Below, one piece after another: positions 24,688-31,132 of a stretch of DNA of 64,000 nucleotides (within the stretch, counting starts at the first letter, position 1; each line of letters opens with the position of its first letter). The position numbers and the translations under genes were made by a program. The stretch is from a virus, in the IMG/VR virus record IMGVR_UViG_3300021962_000056, positions 1 to 64,000 of that record; one strand, 5' to 3'. The notes below the pieces were generated by a model, which saw only the letters and a program-made list of their open reading frames with translations, made no database searches and had not been told where the DNA came from.

Positions 24688-24886
24688 CGGAGCTGCTGTT
24701 TCGTTTGATGGCACGACCGCGACGGCTGTTGGAGCGTCGCATTCCGAGTTCGGTTTGGTCTTCGCTGGCGAATCCACGGCGGATAAGCCACTCCTTGTAC
24801 TTCTTGTCGATGTACGCGAAGTCGATACGCGGGGTTGATTCATCGGCATCGGCGATTCTTACTATCTTGCTCGTATTTAGACTCAT
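24674..24886 (-). CDS. Small basic protein, unknown
   Basis: 70 aa starting MSLNTSKIVRIADAD. Core IDFAYIDKKYKEWLIRRGF followed by a basic RRSNSRRGRAIKRN tail. Codons in this frame (mostly C/G at third position) match neighbouring genes, supporting it over the competing frame. It overlaps the preceding gene by 47 bases and lacks a clear ribosome site, so the exact start is uncertain. Confidence 0.5.
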   Translation of the reverse strand: MSLNTSKIVRIADADESTPRIDFAYIDKKYKEWLIRRGFASEDQTELGMRRSNSRRGRAIKRNSSSDESI

Positions 24887-25058
24887 AGGTTTTTAGTAGT
24901 GTTTTGTATGCTTTCTGTGTGTCGGTGCAGTCGATGCACAGGTCGAAGTCTCCACCAATCGTGCATCCGCAGCCAAGGGCTTTCGCTAGTTCCTTGGAAA
25001 TCCATCTGAAATCGACCAGCTCATTCTTGAGGTCTTCTATCTCCTCGCTGTCGCTCAT
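24840..25058 (-). CDS. Small Cys-containing protein, unknown
   Basis: 72 aa from ATG at 25058, set by ATGA overlap with the micro-gene upstream. Acidic N-terminus (MSDSEEIEDLKNELVDF), then ELAKALGCGCTIGGDFDLC with CxC and a following CxxC-like DLCIDC, which could hold a metal. The end is basic. No family recognised. Confidence 0.55.
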   Translation of the reverse strand: MSDSEEIEDLKNELVDFRWISKELAKALGCGCTIGGDFDLCIDCTDTQKAYKTLLKTYESKYEQDSKNRRCR

Positions 25059-25174
25059 TTGATGACGAATAGGATGAAGTACGCGCTGGTGATGACGACG
25101 CCCATCGCGAACGCGGCGATGAGCATTTGCTTCAGCTCCTCCGGCGACGGTGGCCGATTCATCCTGCGGATCAT
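25055..25174 (-). CDS. 39-aa single-pass membrane microprotein
   Basis: Found by direct translation. It starts at ATG 25174 with GGAGG upstream (inside the RuvC-like gene end) and an ATGA overlap, and ends by ATGA overlap at 25055. It has a charged N-terminus (MIRRMNRPPSPEELKQ) and one membrane segment (MLIAAFAMGVVITSAYFIL). The precise coupling on both sides makes it a likely gene. Function unknown. Confidence 0.6.
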   Translation of the reverse strand: MIRRMNRPPSPEELKQMLIAAFAMGVVITSAYFILFVIK

Positions 25175-25632
25175 CTGCCGCCTCCTTGAGCGTAATGGAG
25201 AATGAGCAGGGCGTCACAGTTCTTAAGCGTTACGTCTAGGTGAGGATACAACTCTTGCGCCTTGGCCTTGAGCTTGCGCTTCCACTCCGAATAATCCTTA
25301 CACGATGCTTTCCCGCCTAAGCCTAGAGGAGCCTGCCACACTTTGGGAGCAACTCTGTGAAGAGCGTATCCGTAAGCATAGGCAGCAGCTTCAACTCGAC
25401 CGAGGTTTCTGTGAAGTACGGCCATCGACGAGCTTTTCGTCATGGGAGACACAAAGTTCGGAAGCTCCTCAATCCATAACTCTGAGTTGGCCACCTTGAG
25501 CTGATTGATCAGCGCGCAGATGTCCGGCAATGATTCCGGCATCTTGAACAGGACGATTCCGTCCGGTGTATTGACTGCGAATCCGCCTCCGACACCAGGA
25601 TCAACGGCTATGATTGATTTAGTTTTGTTCAT
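25171..25632 (-). CDS. RuvC-like Holliday-junction nuclease
   Basis: 153 aa from ATG at 25632 (MNKTKS). IIAVDPGVGGGFAV is the first RNase-H-fold acidic motif of RuvC-like resolvases, LWIEELPNF supplies the second acidic strand, and the C-terminal NCDALLILHY supplies the third. The frame is open to 25734; no start has a good ribosome site, so the N-terminus is uncertain. It would resolve branched DNA before packaging and sits among the A replication genes. Confidence 0.7.
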   Translation of the reverse strand: MNKTKSIIAVDPGVGGGFAVNTPDGIVLFKMPESLPDICALINQLKVANSELWIEELPNFVSPMTKSSSMAVLHRNLGRVEAAAYAYGYALHRVAPKVWQAPLGLGGKASCKDYSEWKRKLKAKAQELYPHLDVTLKNCDALLILHYAQGGGR

Positions 25633-25705
25633 GTTTGTAGACTGATAGATTTCTTCGACACTCATCTTGCAAAGCGTGAATGCTCGTTTTCTTGGGTAGT
25701 AGATG

Positions 25706-26530
25706 TCAGAGAGCGCATCCACCTTCGCACTCAAAGTTGAAGGCTGATTGACCGCGCTCTCCGTCGGTCAGTTGAACCTCTTTCAGCGGGCGACAGCTCT
25801 TGTGGATGTAGAGCTTGTCGTTGGAATGTTTTGAATTGCTTACAACAACTCCTTCAACTCGAAGGGCATCGTCGATTTCAACAGCTCTAGCCCATCCATC
25901 CGAATCTGATTCTCTAAGTTGTAACCATTCATGGTCTGACTTGTACGGACAGAATACACAGGCAGAACGCGGAACCTGATGCGGGATTCCAAACGCTTCT
26001 AACCACTTCACGCAATCCGCTCTGGTCATCATCTTGTCGCAGAGCGGGAACTCGGGTTCAGACCAGTGCGGACTATTGCCTTTGATGCGTGTGGCTCGAC
26101 CTGCTTCATCGAGGCTGATTCCAAAAAGCTGTGTCAGCTTGGTTTTGATGCGCTGACCTTTTTCAAGCCCTAGAAGCTCTCTGCGAATGAATCGTTCGAT
26201 TGGAAGAATCTTGTACTCACTTGTACATTGTCTTCGTGTTATTCCAAGAGGCTCTCCCTCTTTTTGGGCTGTGAAAGCTGGTATTGCTGTAAATCTTTGA
26301 CCAGTTGAATTGACTCCATGAATCAGGTCGTTTCCAAGAATTCCAGCAGACACAACATGGATGATTGGCCCACCCAGACTCTTGAGCCACTCCATGTGGG
26401 CGTAGACTGACTTTGGCTCTTCTCCAAGATCAGCAAAGATGGCGCAATCAATCGGCGCAATCTCGCCTTTGATAGCCATGAGGTAGAGCGTCGTGGATTG
26501 TACGCCACCTCCGAGGTTCAGGATTCTCAT
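25706..26530 (-). CDS. PAPS-reductase-like PP-loop protein
   Basis: 274 aa from ATG at 26530, fixed by ATGA overlap with the HTH microgene. The PP-loop is LNLGGGVQSTTL near residue 5, followed by IFADLGEEPKSVYAH. Later blocks RRQCTSEYKI and ACVFCPYKSDHEW carry Cys residues typical of phage members of the phosphoadenosine-phosphosulfate reductase superfamily. Such phage proteins have been linked to sulfur transfer or nucleic-acid modification rather than assimilation. The substrate here is unknown. Confidence 0.75.
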   Translation of the reverse strand: MRILNLGGGVQSTTLYLMAIKGEIAPIDCAIFADLGEEPKSVYAHMEWLKSLGGPIIHVVSAGILGNDLIHGVNSTGQRFTAIPAFTAQKEGEPLGITRRQCTSEYKILPIERFIRRELLGLEKGQRIKTKLTQLFGISLDEAGRATRIKGNSPHWSEPEFPLCDKMMTRADCVKWLEAFGIPHQVPRSACVFCPYKSDHEWLQLRESDSDGWARAVEIDDALRVEGVVVSNSKHSNDKLYIHKSCRPLKEVQLTDGERGQSAFNFECEGGCAL

Positions 26531-26706
26531 TTGCTGTAATCCCTTATTTCGCCGCGTTTCACCTTTGAAATCCATCCAAGGCTGACCGCGTAGTCTTCCT
26601 TGATCTGCCGGTATCGTTTGCCCGACTTGATATCCTGAAGAACCTCGGAAACAACCGCTTGGGGTATGTGTCCGTTCAATGGGACGTAATTGCTAATCGT
26701 TCTCAT
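26527..26706 (-). CDS. 59-aa helix-turn-helix protein
   Basis: Found by direct translation; it fills the gap between SSB and the PAPS-reductase-like gene and ends in an ATGA overlap. KRYRQIKEDYAVSLGWISKV reads as a recognition helix-turn-helix and resembles the two small HTH proteins at 29921-30130 and 30127-30354. It may be a DNA-binding regulator or recombination accessory. Confidence 0.6.
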   Translation of the reverse strand: MRTISNYVPLNGHIPQAVVSEVLQDIKSGKRYRQIKEDYAVSLGWISKVKRGEIRDYSK

Positions 26707-26707
26707 T

Positions 26708-27067
26708 TTAGTAGCAAAGGACCGTTATTTGTTCGGCAGCGATTCTAACTGCGCTCTTGGTTTCGCCGCCATCACTCCACTTCTCAACCTTCACTCGGCC
26801 TTTGACACGCACCAGCGCGCCATTGCCGACTTCCATGATCTTTTCGGCAACCTGCCCCCATGAAGACAGCTCGAATTCATCGTAATCTTCGTGAAATCTG
26901 CCGTCCGCATCCGTCCAATGGCGAGCGATTGAAATGACGCGGCGCACCATAAGCGCGCCTGTCTTGGTTTCGGTTTGACGGCTGATTCCTCGTAGTTCGC
27001 CGATCAGATAAACCACATTCTCTGTGGGCGTGGCTGTTTCGTTTGTTGTTGTAATTGATGCACTCAT
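26708..27067 (-). CDS. ssb: Single-stranded DNA-binding protein (A)
   Basis: 119 aa from ATG at 27067 (ATGA overlap with the helicase stop). OB-fold pattern: VVYLIGELRGISRQTE, GALMVRRVISIARHW, DEFELSSWGQVAEKI, GALVRVKGRVKVEKW. The C-terminus ends AAEQITVLCY, so the usual acidic Phe-ending tip that recruits partner proteins is missing, unlike the B SSB. It likely coats single strands for the A primase-helicase. Confidence 0.75.
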   Translation of the reverse strand: MSASITTTNETATPTENVVYLIGELRGISRQTETKTGALMVRRVISIARHWTDADGRFHEDYDEFELSSWGQVAEKIMEVGNGALVRVKGRVKVEKWSDGGETKSAVRIAAEQITVLCY

Positions 27068-28146
27068 TGAAATACGCAACCTAGTTCTCGGTAGCACTTC
27101 ATCCGCTTCTTCGCGTGGAACGCTCCGATGGGATGAAACTTGTCCGAAAAATCAACGATTGTCGCACAGTTTTTGGTTTCTGTTTTTCGCAATGCGCGAC
27201 TCGCCCTCTGAATCGTCTTCTGCGACGACCGACCGCCGCTCACCATGATGAGCAGTTCGACATTGGGCAGATCAAGTCCTTCGTCGGCCAAACTTGTGGC
27301 AATCATCGTTCGCAGGTTTCCAGCCTTGAATTCCTCCATGTAGGCGCGCCTGTCCTTCTTCCCAATCTTGGAATGAACGAGCCGAGAATTCGGAATCCAG
27401 CTCTCGTACTCTTCTCCCAGCGTGATGCGCGGGATGAGGATGAGCGTCTGCATGTCGAGGTGTTCCAGCGCGTAGTTGATGGCGTATTGGTTTCGCTCAC
27501 GGTTCTGGCAGATGCCGATGTCCACAAGTGATTCCCAAGCGCACATGCGCTTCAGCTCTTCGTCGGTTATCCGCATGTACTTCCTGCGCGTCGTGAAAAG
27601 CCGGTCGATGTTGTCGTCAATCTTCTGCTGAAGATTCAGGTCGGTTGCGTCGCTGATTTCGAGGTATGCGTCGGCCAATGAATCCCCGATGTCGCTGCGC
27701 TTGATTTCGTAGGTGCGGTTGAAGAACAGCATTCGCGTCACCGCATTCCGCTCATCATCGTCGCACCAGGGAGTCGCATCGAATCCGTACCTAAATCCTT
27801 TGCAGGACTCGATGATGCGACGCCATCCGACAGCAGGGCTGTGCTTCGCTTCGTCAACGATCAGCAGACCCATTCCGCTGAAATCGACTGACTCATGCGG
27901 ACATCGTATCTGAACCAAATCGTCAGGAATTCCAGCAACTCGAAGTGCGGTGCGCGCTTGCTGGCAAGTCTCGCGGGTAGGAGCGAGCCAACCGCATCCG
28001 AATTTGAAATCCCATCCGATTGATTCGTAATGCTTGATGATGCTCGCGGCAATCCATGTCTTGCCGCTTCCAGCCGGTGCGATAATCAGGCCGTCGCTAG
28101 TTTTGGCCCACTCTACTGCGTTCTTTTGGTAGTATCTCAGATTCAT
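27064..28146 (-). CDS. SF2 DNA helicase (A)
   Basis: 360 aa. Motif I LIIAPAGSGKT near residue 25, motif II LLIVDEAKHSP near 112, motif III-like YGFDATPW, and motif VI QRASRALRK near 322. The order and size fit compact phage SF2 helicases (UvsW/RadD-like). An 81-base gap upstream separates it from the RHH gene; I see no strong ribosome site or hairpin there. It overlaps SSB by ATGA. It probably remodels recombination or replication intermediates. Confidence 0.8.
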   Translation of the reverse strand: MNLRYYQKNAVEWAKTSDGLIIAPAGSGKTWIAASIIKHYESIGWDFKFGCGWLAPTRETCQQARTALRVAGIPDDLVQIRCPHESVDFSGMGLLIVDEAKHSPAVGWRRIIESCKGFRYGFDATPWCDDDERNAVTRMLFFNRTYEIKRSDIGDSLADAYLEISDATDLNLQQKIDDNIDRLFTTRRKYMRITDEELKRMCAWESLVDIGICQNRERNQYAINYALEHLDMQTLILIPRITLGEEYESWIPNSRLVHSKIGKKDRRAYMEEFKAGNLRTMIATSLADEGLDLPNVELLIMVSGGRSSQKTIQRASRALRKTETKNCATIVDFSDKFHPIGAFHAKKRMKCYRELGCVFQ

Positions 28147-28227
28147 AGTTTTAGGAAATTTGCCCCTCCGCCTACTGCTTCATAGCGAGCGAAGGGGATT
28201 GTGCCGCCCACACGGGAGGCTCCGCTA

Positions 28228-28419
28228 TCATTCGTTAGCTGCTGGCGGTAGGGAAGGTACGTTCGATTGCGTCGTGGCGTACTTTCCGTCCAGCAGCTTT
28301 CGCAACGCCTGAGTAGCGAGAAAGCCGATCTTCAATCCATTCTGCTCGCAGTATCTGCGAAGCTCTTCATGGAGTGCTGAGTCGATGGTGATTACGTTAG
28401 ATTTCTTCTTTGGTTTCAT
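28228..28419 (-). CDS. Ribbon-helix-helix-type regulator (A)
   Basis: 63 aa. KKKSNVITIDSALHEELRRY (basic strand then helix) followed by NGLKIGFLATQALRKLLDG matches a small RHH DNA-binding fold; the tail is Ser/Pro-rich. It overlaps the preceding gene by ATGA. It could control the early operon; no operator can be assigned. Confidence 0.55.
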   Translation of the reverse strand: MKPKKKSNVITIDSALHEELRRYCEQNGLKIGFLATQALRKLLDGKYATTQSNVPSLPPAANE

Positions 28420-28637
28420 GGTTTCTCGCTTAGCTCTTTGATGATCTTGGTCCTAGCTCGACCCTTCGCTTTGACGATGAGTTGCAGGATGATGATGGGA
28501 TTCACGGTTGAAACGTGCTGCCAGTATGGTCTGGCTGCGTCGAGTTCCCGTGCGCGGTCGATGTCCACCACAAGCACTTCGCTGGTCATCTTGTGCTTGT
28601 AGACGAACGCGACTGACAGGTTTGAGGGCATGTTCAC
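28416..28637 (-). CDS. Small protein, unknown
   Basis: 73 aa from GTG at 28637 (GTGA overlap; AAGGAGG 7 bases upstream inside the previous gene). An ATG two codons later is the alternative. Core: LSVAFVYKHKMTSEVLVVDI, then a polar stretch and a basic helix (LIVKAKGRARTKIIKEL). No family recognised. Confidence 0.55.
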   Translation of the reverse strand: MNMPSNLSVAFVYKHKMTSEVLVVDIDRARELDAARPYWQHVSTVNPIIILQLIVKAKGRARTKIIKELSEKP

Positions 28638-28852
28638 AGCTTGGCCTCCTTCTTGGCCTGTTTCCATTCACGCAAAGCGGAATCGACATCCATGCCACCC
28701 ATGTGGCTTCTGTTGAACATCATCCAAACCAGAATGCTGTCCCCAGCGTCCTCGATTCGTTCAATGCGCTTCTTCAACGCTTCGTTCTCTGCTCGCAGTT
28801 TGTCGCGTTCCTCAAATAGGTCGACGACCAGCTTGTTGTTGAAGTCACTCAC
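28634..28852 (-). CDS. Coiled-coil small protein, paralog 1 (ends EAKL)
   Basis: 72 aa from GTG at 28852. MSDFNNKLV, then a heptad-like helix (RDKLRAENEALKKRIERIED) followed by AGDSIL, and a C-terminal REWKQAKKEAKL. The RI-RLE/D-AGD-block plus W-xAK-EAKP ending recurs in the genes at 28849 and 29470. The final codons contain the AAGGAGG of the next gene. Confidence 0.6.
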   Translation of the reverse strand: MSDFNNKLVVDLFEERDKLRAENEALKKRIERIEDAGDSILVWMMFNRSHMGGMDVDSALREWKQAKKEAKL

Positions 28853-29082
28853 GGCTTGGCCTCCTTGGCCTGTCTCCAGTTGATTCGCACCGTGACTGGT
28901 GTTTCTCGGCCTAGCCATGAGTCCAAGTCGTCTCCAGCCTTCTTTAGCTTCTTGATCCGGTCCTGCAGGTACTCGACCAGCTCTTTCAGCTCGTTCACAT
29001 CGGATTGAAGCTCGCGGATCTTTGTGGCCTGTGGGTCGATTGTAGTCACCGTATTCGACGTTGGTATTGTGTAGTCGCTCAT
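28849..29082 (-). CDS. Coiled-coil small protein, paralog 2 (ends EAKP)
   Basis: 77 aa from ATG at 29082. After a Thr-rich start it has a long helix (LKELVEYLQDRIKKLKKAGD) and ends INWRQAKEAKP. It is translated by coupling: AAGGAG for this gene lies in the last codons (WKECK) of the upstream membrane gene. Likely a paralog of its neighbours; function unknown. Confidence 0.6.
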   Translation of the reverse strand: MSDYTIPTSNTVTTIDPQATKIRELQSDVNELKELVEYLQDRIKKLKKAGDDLDSWLGRETPVTVRINWRQAKEAKP

Positions 29083-29270
29083 TTGCACTCCTTCCATTTG
29101 AATTGATTTTTACCCGCGCAATCGACCACCCACTCAGCGTGGCCTTTCCTCACGGCTTCTTCGCGCATCATGCTCTTGCCAAGCTGATCGCCCCACAGGA
29201 TTGCTAAGGACAGAAAACAACCTGCTACAAGTCCGTACATGCATTGTTCTAAAAGTGAAATTCTACTCAC
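29079..29270 (-). CDS. Small membrane protein
   Basis: 63 aa from GTG at 29270 (GTGA overlap, AGGAGG upstream). One membrane segment (CMYGLVAGCFLSLAILWG) near residues 10-27, then a charged domain with two Cys (VVDCAGK, KWKECK). It is the only membrane protein inside the coiled-coil gene array. Function unknown. Confidence 0.55.
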   Translation of the reverse strand: MSRISLLEQCMYGLVAGCFLSLAILWGDQLGKSMMREEAVRKGHAEWVVDCAGKNQFKWKECK

Positions 29271-29473
29271 GGCTTGGCCTCCTGCTCACGCCACAACAAC
29301 AGATCCGCTCGCATAGCATCGTTCTCCTGCTCTAGTTGGGCGATGCGCATATGCTGCTCCGCTAGTCGCTCCGCTGCTTCAGCGACTGCCGCGTTGGCCG
29401 CGCCATCGTCGGATTGAATATCCTGAGACAATATCCGCATGGCTGCGATTAGTGTTTCGGTTGAGGTTTTCAC
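29267..29473 (-). CDS. Coiled-coil small protein, paralog 3 (ends EAKP)
   Basis: 68 aa from GTG at 29473 (GTGA overlap, AAGGAA upstream). All-helical and Ala/Glu-rich (AANAAVAEAAERLAEQHMR, IAQLEQENDAMRADLLLW), ending REQEAKP. The ending and helix resemble the other coiled-coil genes of the array, though the AGD block is absent. Confidence 0.55.
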   Translation of the reverse strand: MKTSTETLIAAMRILSQDIQSDDGAANAAVAEAAERLAEQHMRIAQLEQENDAMRADLLLWREQEAKP

Positions 29474-29739
29474 GGCTTGGCTTCCTTGGCTTTGTTCCAT
29501 TGCTTGATTGCTTCGTATTCTTCATCGTCGTTATTTGCGTTCAGTATCGCATCCCCCGCCTCCTCCAGCCGACGAATCCGATCAGTCAGATTGAGGGTGT
29601 GAATATTCAGTTTACTGAACATCTCATTGGCCGCGTTGAGTTCGCGTTCGAGTTGGCGGCAGAAGTCGGCATCACAAACCTGATACATTGATTCATGCGG
29701 AAAGAATGCTTCGAGATTCGCCCTCGGTGTATCGCTCAC
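29470..29739 (-). CDS. Coiled-coil small protein, paralog 4 (ends EAKP)
   Basis: 89 aa from GTG at 29739 (GTGA overlap; GGAGG 7 bases upstream). Middle helix LERELNAANEMFSKLN, then DRIRRLEEAGDAIL, an acidic patch (NNDDEEYEA) and QWNKAKEAKP. The RIRRLEEAGDAIL block aligns directly with RIERIEDAGDSIL of paralog 1 and RIKKLKKAGDDL of paralog 2. Confidence 0.6.
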   Translation of the reverse strand: MSDTPRANLEAFFPHESMYQVCDADFCRQLERELNAANEMFSKLNIHTLNLTDRIRRLEEAGDAILNANNDDEEYEAIKQWNKAKEAKP

Positions 29740-29924
29740 GGCTCGTCCTCCACTTTCACCATCGGAACAAAGTCCAGCGTGTTCTCTTCGTTGATTGCAA
29801 TTCCCCAGCCGTTGCGACGGCAGAAAAGCTCGGTTGCATTGTAGACCTCCATCATCGTCTTTTTAGGCAGATAGAGAGATAGAAGCCCTTGGAACGTGAT
29901 GCGGATTGTGTCTTCGTCGCTCAC
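29736..29924 (-). CDS. Small acidic protein, unknown
   Basis: 62 aa from GTG at 29924 (GTGA overlap; AAGGAGG upstream). MSDEDTIRITFQGLLSLYLP, a middle helix (MEVYNATELFCRRNG) and an acidic end (VKVEDEP). No family recognised. It belongs to the same coupled array. Confidence 0.55.
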   Translation of the reverse strand: MSDEDTIRITFQGLLSLYLPKKTMMEVYNATELFCRRNGWGIAINEENTLDFVPMVKVEDEP

Positions 29925-30130
29925 GGCCGTCCCTCCTTAATGATCGCCCAAACGGCTCGCTTCTTCACGCCGATAGCCTTCGCCACGTAGGCCAAGCTCT
30001 GACCTTCGTTCCACAATTTCCAGGCGCGTCTGGCATTGAATACCGGAACCGGTGCCCGTGCTGGCACCGCAACTGGATCGGGGAAACTGATCCACCCACG
30101 GGCGACTGCGTTTGAGATGAGTGCGTTCAC
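29921..30130 (-). CDS. Small helix-turn-helix protein
   Basis: 69 aa from GTG at 30130 (GTGA overlap, GGAGG upstream). The C-terminal half NEGQSLAYVAKAIGVKKRAV followed by WAIIKEG is a clear helix-turn-helix; the first half is Pro/Ala-rich. Related in pattern to the HTH genes at 26527 and 30127. Possible operon regulator. Confidence 0.6.
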   Translation of the reverse strand: MNALISNAVARGWISFPDPVAVPARAPVPVFNARRAWKLWNEGQSLAYVAKAIGVKKRAVWAIIKEGRP

Positions 30131-30354
30131 GATTTACCTCCATTGATTACGTTCCAGATTACACTGTGCGACCGTTTGAATTTCTTCGCTAACTCACGAT
30201 AGGTGTACGTCGGATTCTTGCGCTTGGCCTCGATGATCGCTTTGCATTCGGCATCGGTCATCTGTCTCCAGGTGCCGCTGGGTTGCTCTTCGATAATCGG
30301 AACCGGTGGCTGCTTCCCGATCACACGTTCGATGGCTTCACGGGAGAGTTTCAT
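30127..30354 (-). CDS. Small helix-turn-helix protein at the A/B border
   Basis: 75 aa from ATG at 30354 (MKLSREAIERVIGK). C-terminal TYRELAKKFKRSHSVIWNVI is an HTH unit like its downstream neighbour. Its start overlaps the end of the exonuclease gene by 17 bases, and unlike the other junctions of this operon it has no embedded GGAGG or GTGA coupling. This is where composition changes from A-like to B-like. Confidence 0.6.
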   Translation of the reverse strand: MKLSREAIERVIGKQPPVPIIEEQPSGTWRQMTDAECKAIIEAKRKNPTYTYRELAKKFKRSHSVIWNVINGGKS

Positions 30355-31132
30355 CTTTGAGGATCCAGGTTGGGGATTGAATGATCTGGATGGAATCGCC
30401 GTTGTACCCAGGCCAGCTGTCGGTGTCTTCGCAGACCATCCACTGGCGGATCCACGACTGCCACGTGCTGGACCCCTTGTCCAAGGATTCGGTGTCCAGC
30501 TGGTACACAGCGACCGCGTAGGGCGCTTGGTCTTCGACGCAGATCCACTGCCATGCGCGTGTCTCGCCGGTGATGTCCCGGTACAGGTCACGGTAGTAGG
30601 CAGCCTGCACGTCATAGCGCAGCTGGCCAATCTGGCGCCGGAACCCGGCCTTGCTAGCATCGCGGCATTTCTTCAGGTCCACGATTACCGGGGTCGTGTT
30701 GGGCAACCAGTCGATCAGGCCCTTGCGTTCGCAGGACTCGAACTCACCGAACATCCCGACCTGCGCTTTGCCCGGTTCCGCAAACAGGCGTCCCGCAACC
30801 GGGTGTTCGCGAACGGCCTCGACCATGCGCTCGACGGTTTCGATTGCGTCCTGCTTGAACACGGTGACGCCTCGGGCCTCCTGCTCGTCTCTCCAGCTGC
30901 GTGCCTCCTTGGTCCGGTAGTCATCGAATGGCGACGTGGTCCAGAGGTACGGCGTGCCGAGGACTTTGTGATCCAGCAGGGAGCCGATAGCCATGGCCTC
31001 GGACGGTTCGCGCTCTTCCTCAAAGCCGACCATGGCGTGCGCCGGTGACCGCGAGAAGGCCTTAAGGCTGGAGATGTTAATCGCCGGGTGTTGGCGATAC
31101 GTGTGTACGTCGATGGGGTGGACTAACTTCAC
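30338..31132 (-). CDS. RecE-like PD-(D/E)XK exonuclease (DUF3799-type)
   Basis: 264 aa from GTG at 31132 (GTGA overlap with the RecT stop, GGAGG upstream). N-terminal INISSLKAFSRSPAHAM is the usual HxAY/S-type opening; VGMFGEFESCERKGLIDWLP, VIVDLKKC and QLRYDVQAAYYRDLYRD give the acidic metal ligands, the Lys and the conserved Gln-YY helix. It would resect double-stranded ends to feed RecT. The C-terminus (WPGYNG..SPTW) looks complete. The first GCTAGC of the B-type series lies in it. Confidence 0.8.
   Translation of the reverse strand: MKLVHPIDVHTYRQHPAINISSLKAFSRSPAHAMVGFEEEREPSEAMAIGSLLDHKVLGTPYLWTTSPFDDYRTKEARSWRDEQEARGVTVFKQDAIETVERMVEAVREHPVAGRLFAEPGKAQVGMFGEFESCERKGLIDWLPNTTPVIVDLKKCRDASKAGFRRQIGQLRYDVQAAYYRDLYRDITGETRAWQWICVEDQAPYAVAVYQLDTESLDKGSSTWQSWIRQWMVCEDTDSWPGYNGDSIQIIQSPTWILKDETLP

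Larger units (their letters stand above)
28634..30140 (-). promoter_or_regulatory. Repeated translational-coupling sites (embedded SD + GTGA/ATGA)
   Basis: Eight successive gene junctions (stops at 28634, 28849, 29079, 29267, 29470, 29736, 29921, 30127) have the next Shine-Dalgarno inside the last codons of the previous gene, mostly as AAGGAGGCCAAGCCGTGA, with 5-7 bases to a GTG (once ATG) that overlaps the stop. The recurring peptide ending KEAKP is simply this ribosome site translated. Confidence 0.8.

Noticed and set aside
24481-24843. Longer 120-aa form of the gene ending at 24481, starting by ATGA overlap at 24843
   Set aside because: Attractive because of the coupling pattern, but its extra codons include rare AGA, AGG, TTA and ACA, whereas the overlapping frame at 24674-24886 has native codon use.
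28147-28227. 81-base gap before the A helicase considered as a terminator or riboswitch
   Set aside because: Only short imperfect pairings are visible and no T-run or start signal stands out.
30203-31048. A 281-aa plus-strand frame opposite the RecE-like exonuclease
   Set aside because: The minus strand encodes recognisable nuclease motifs and is coupled to RecT; the plus frame shows no motif and is a by-product of codon bias.
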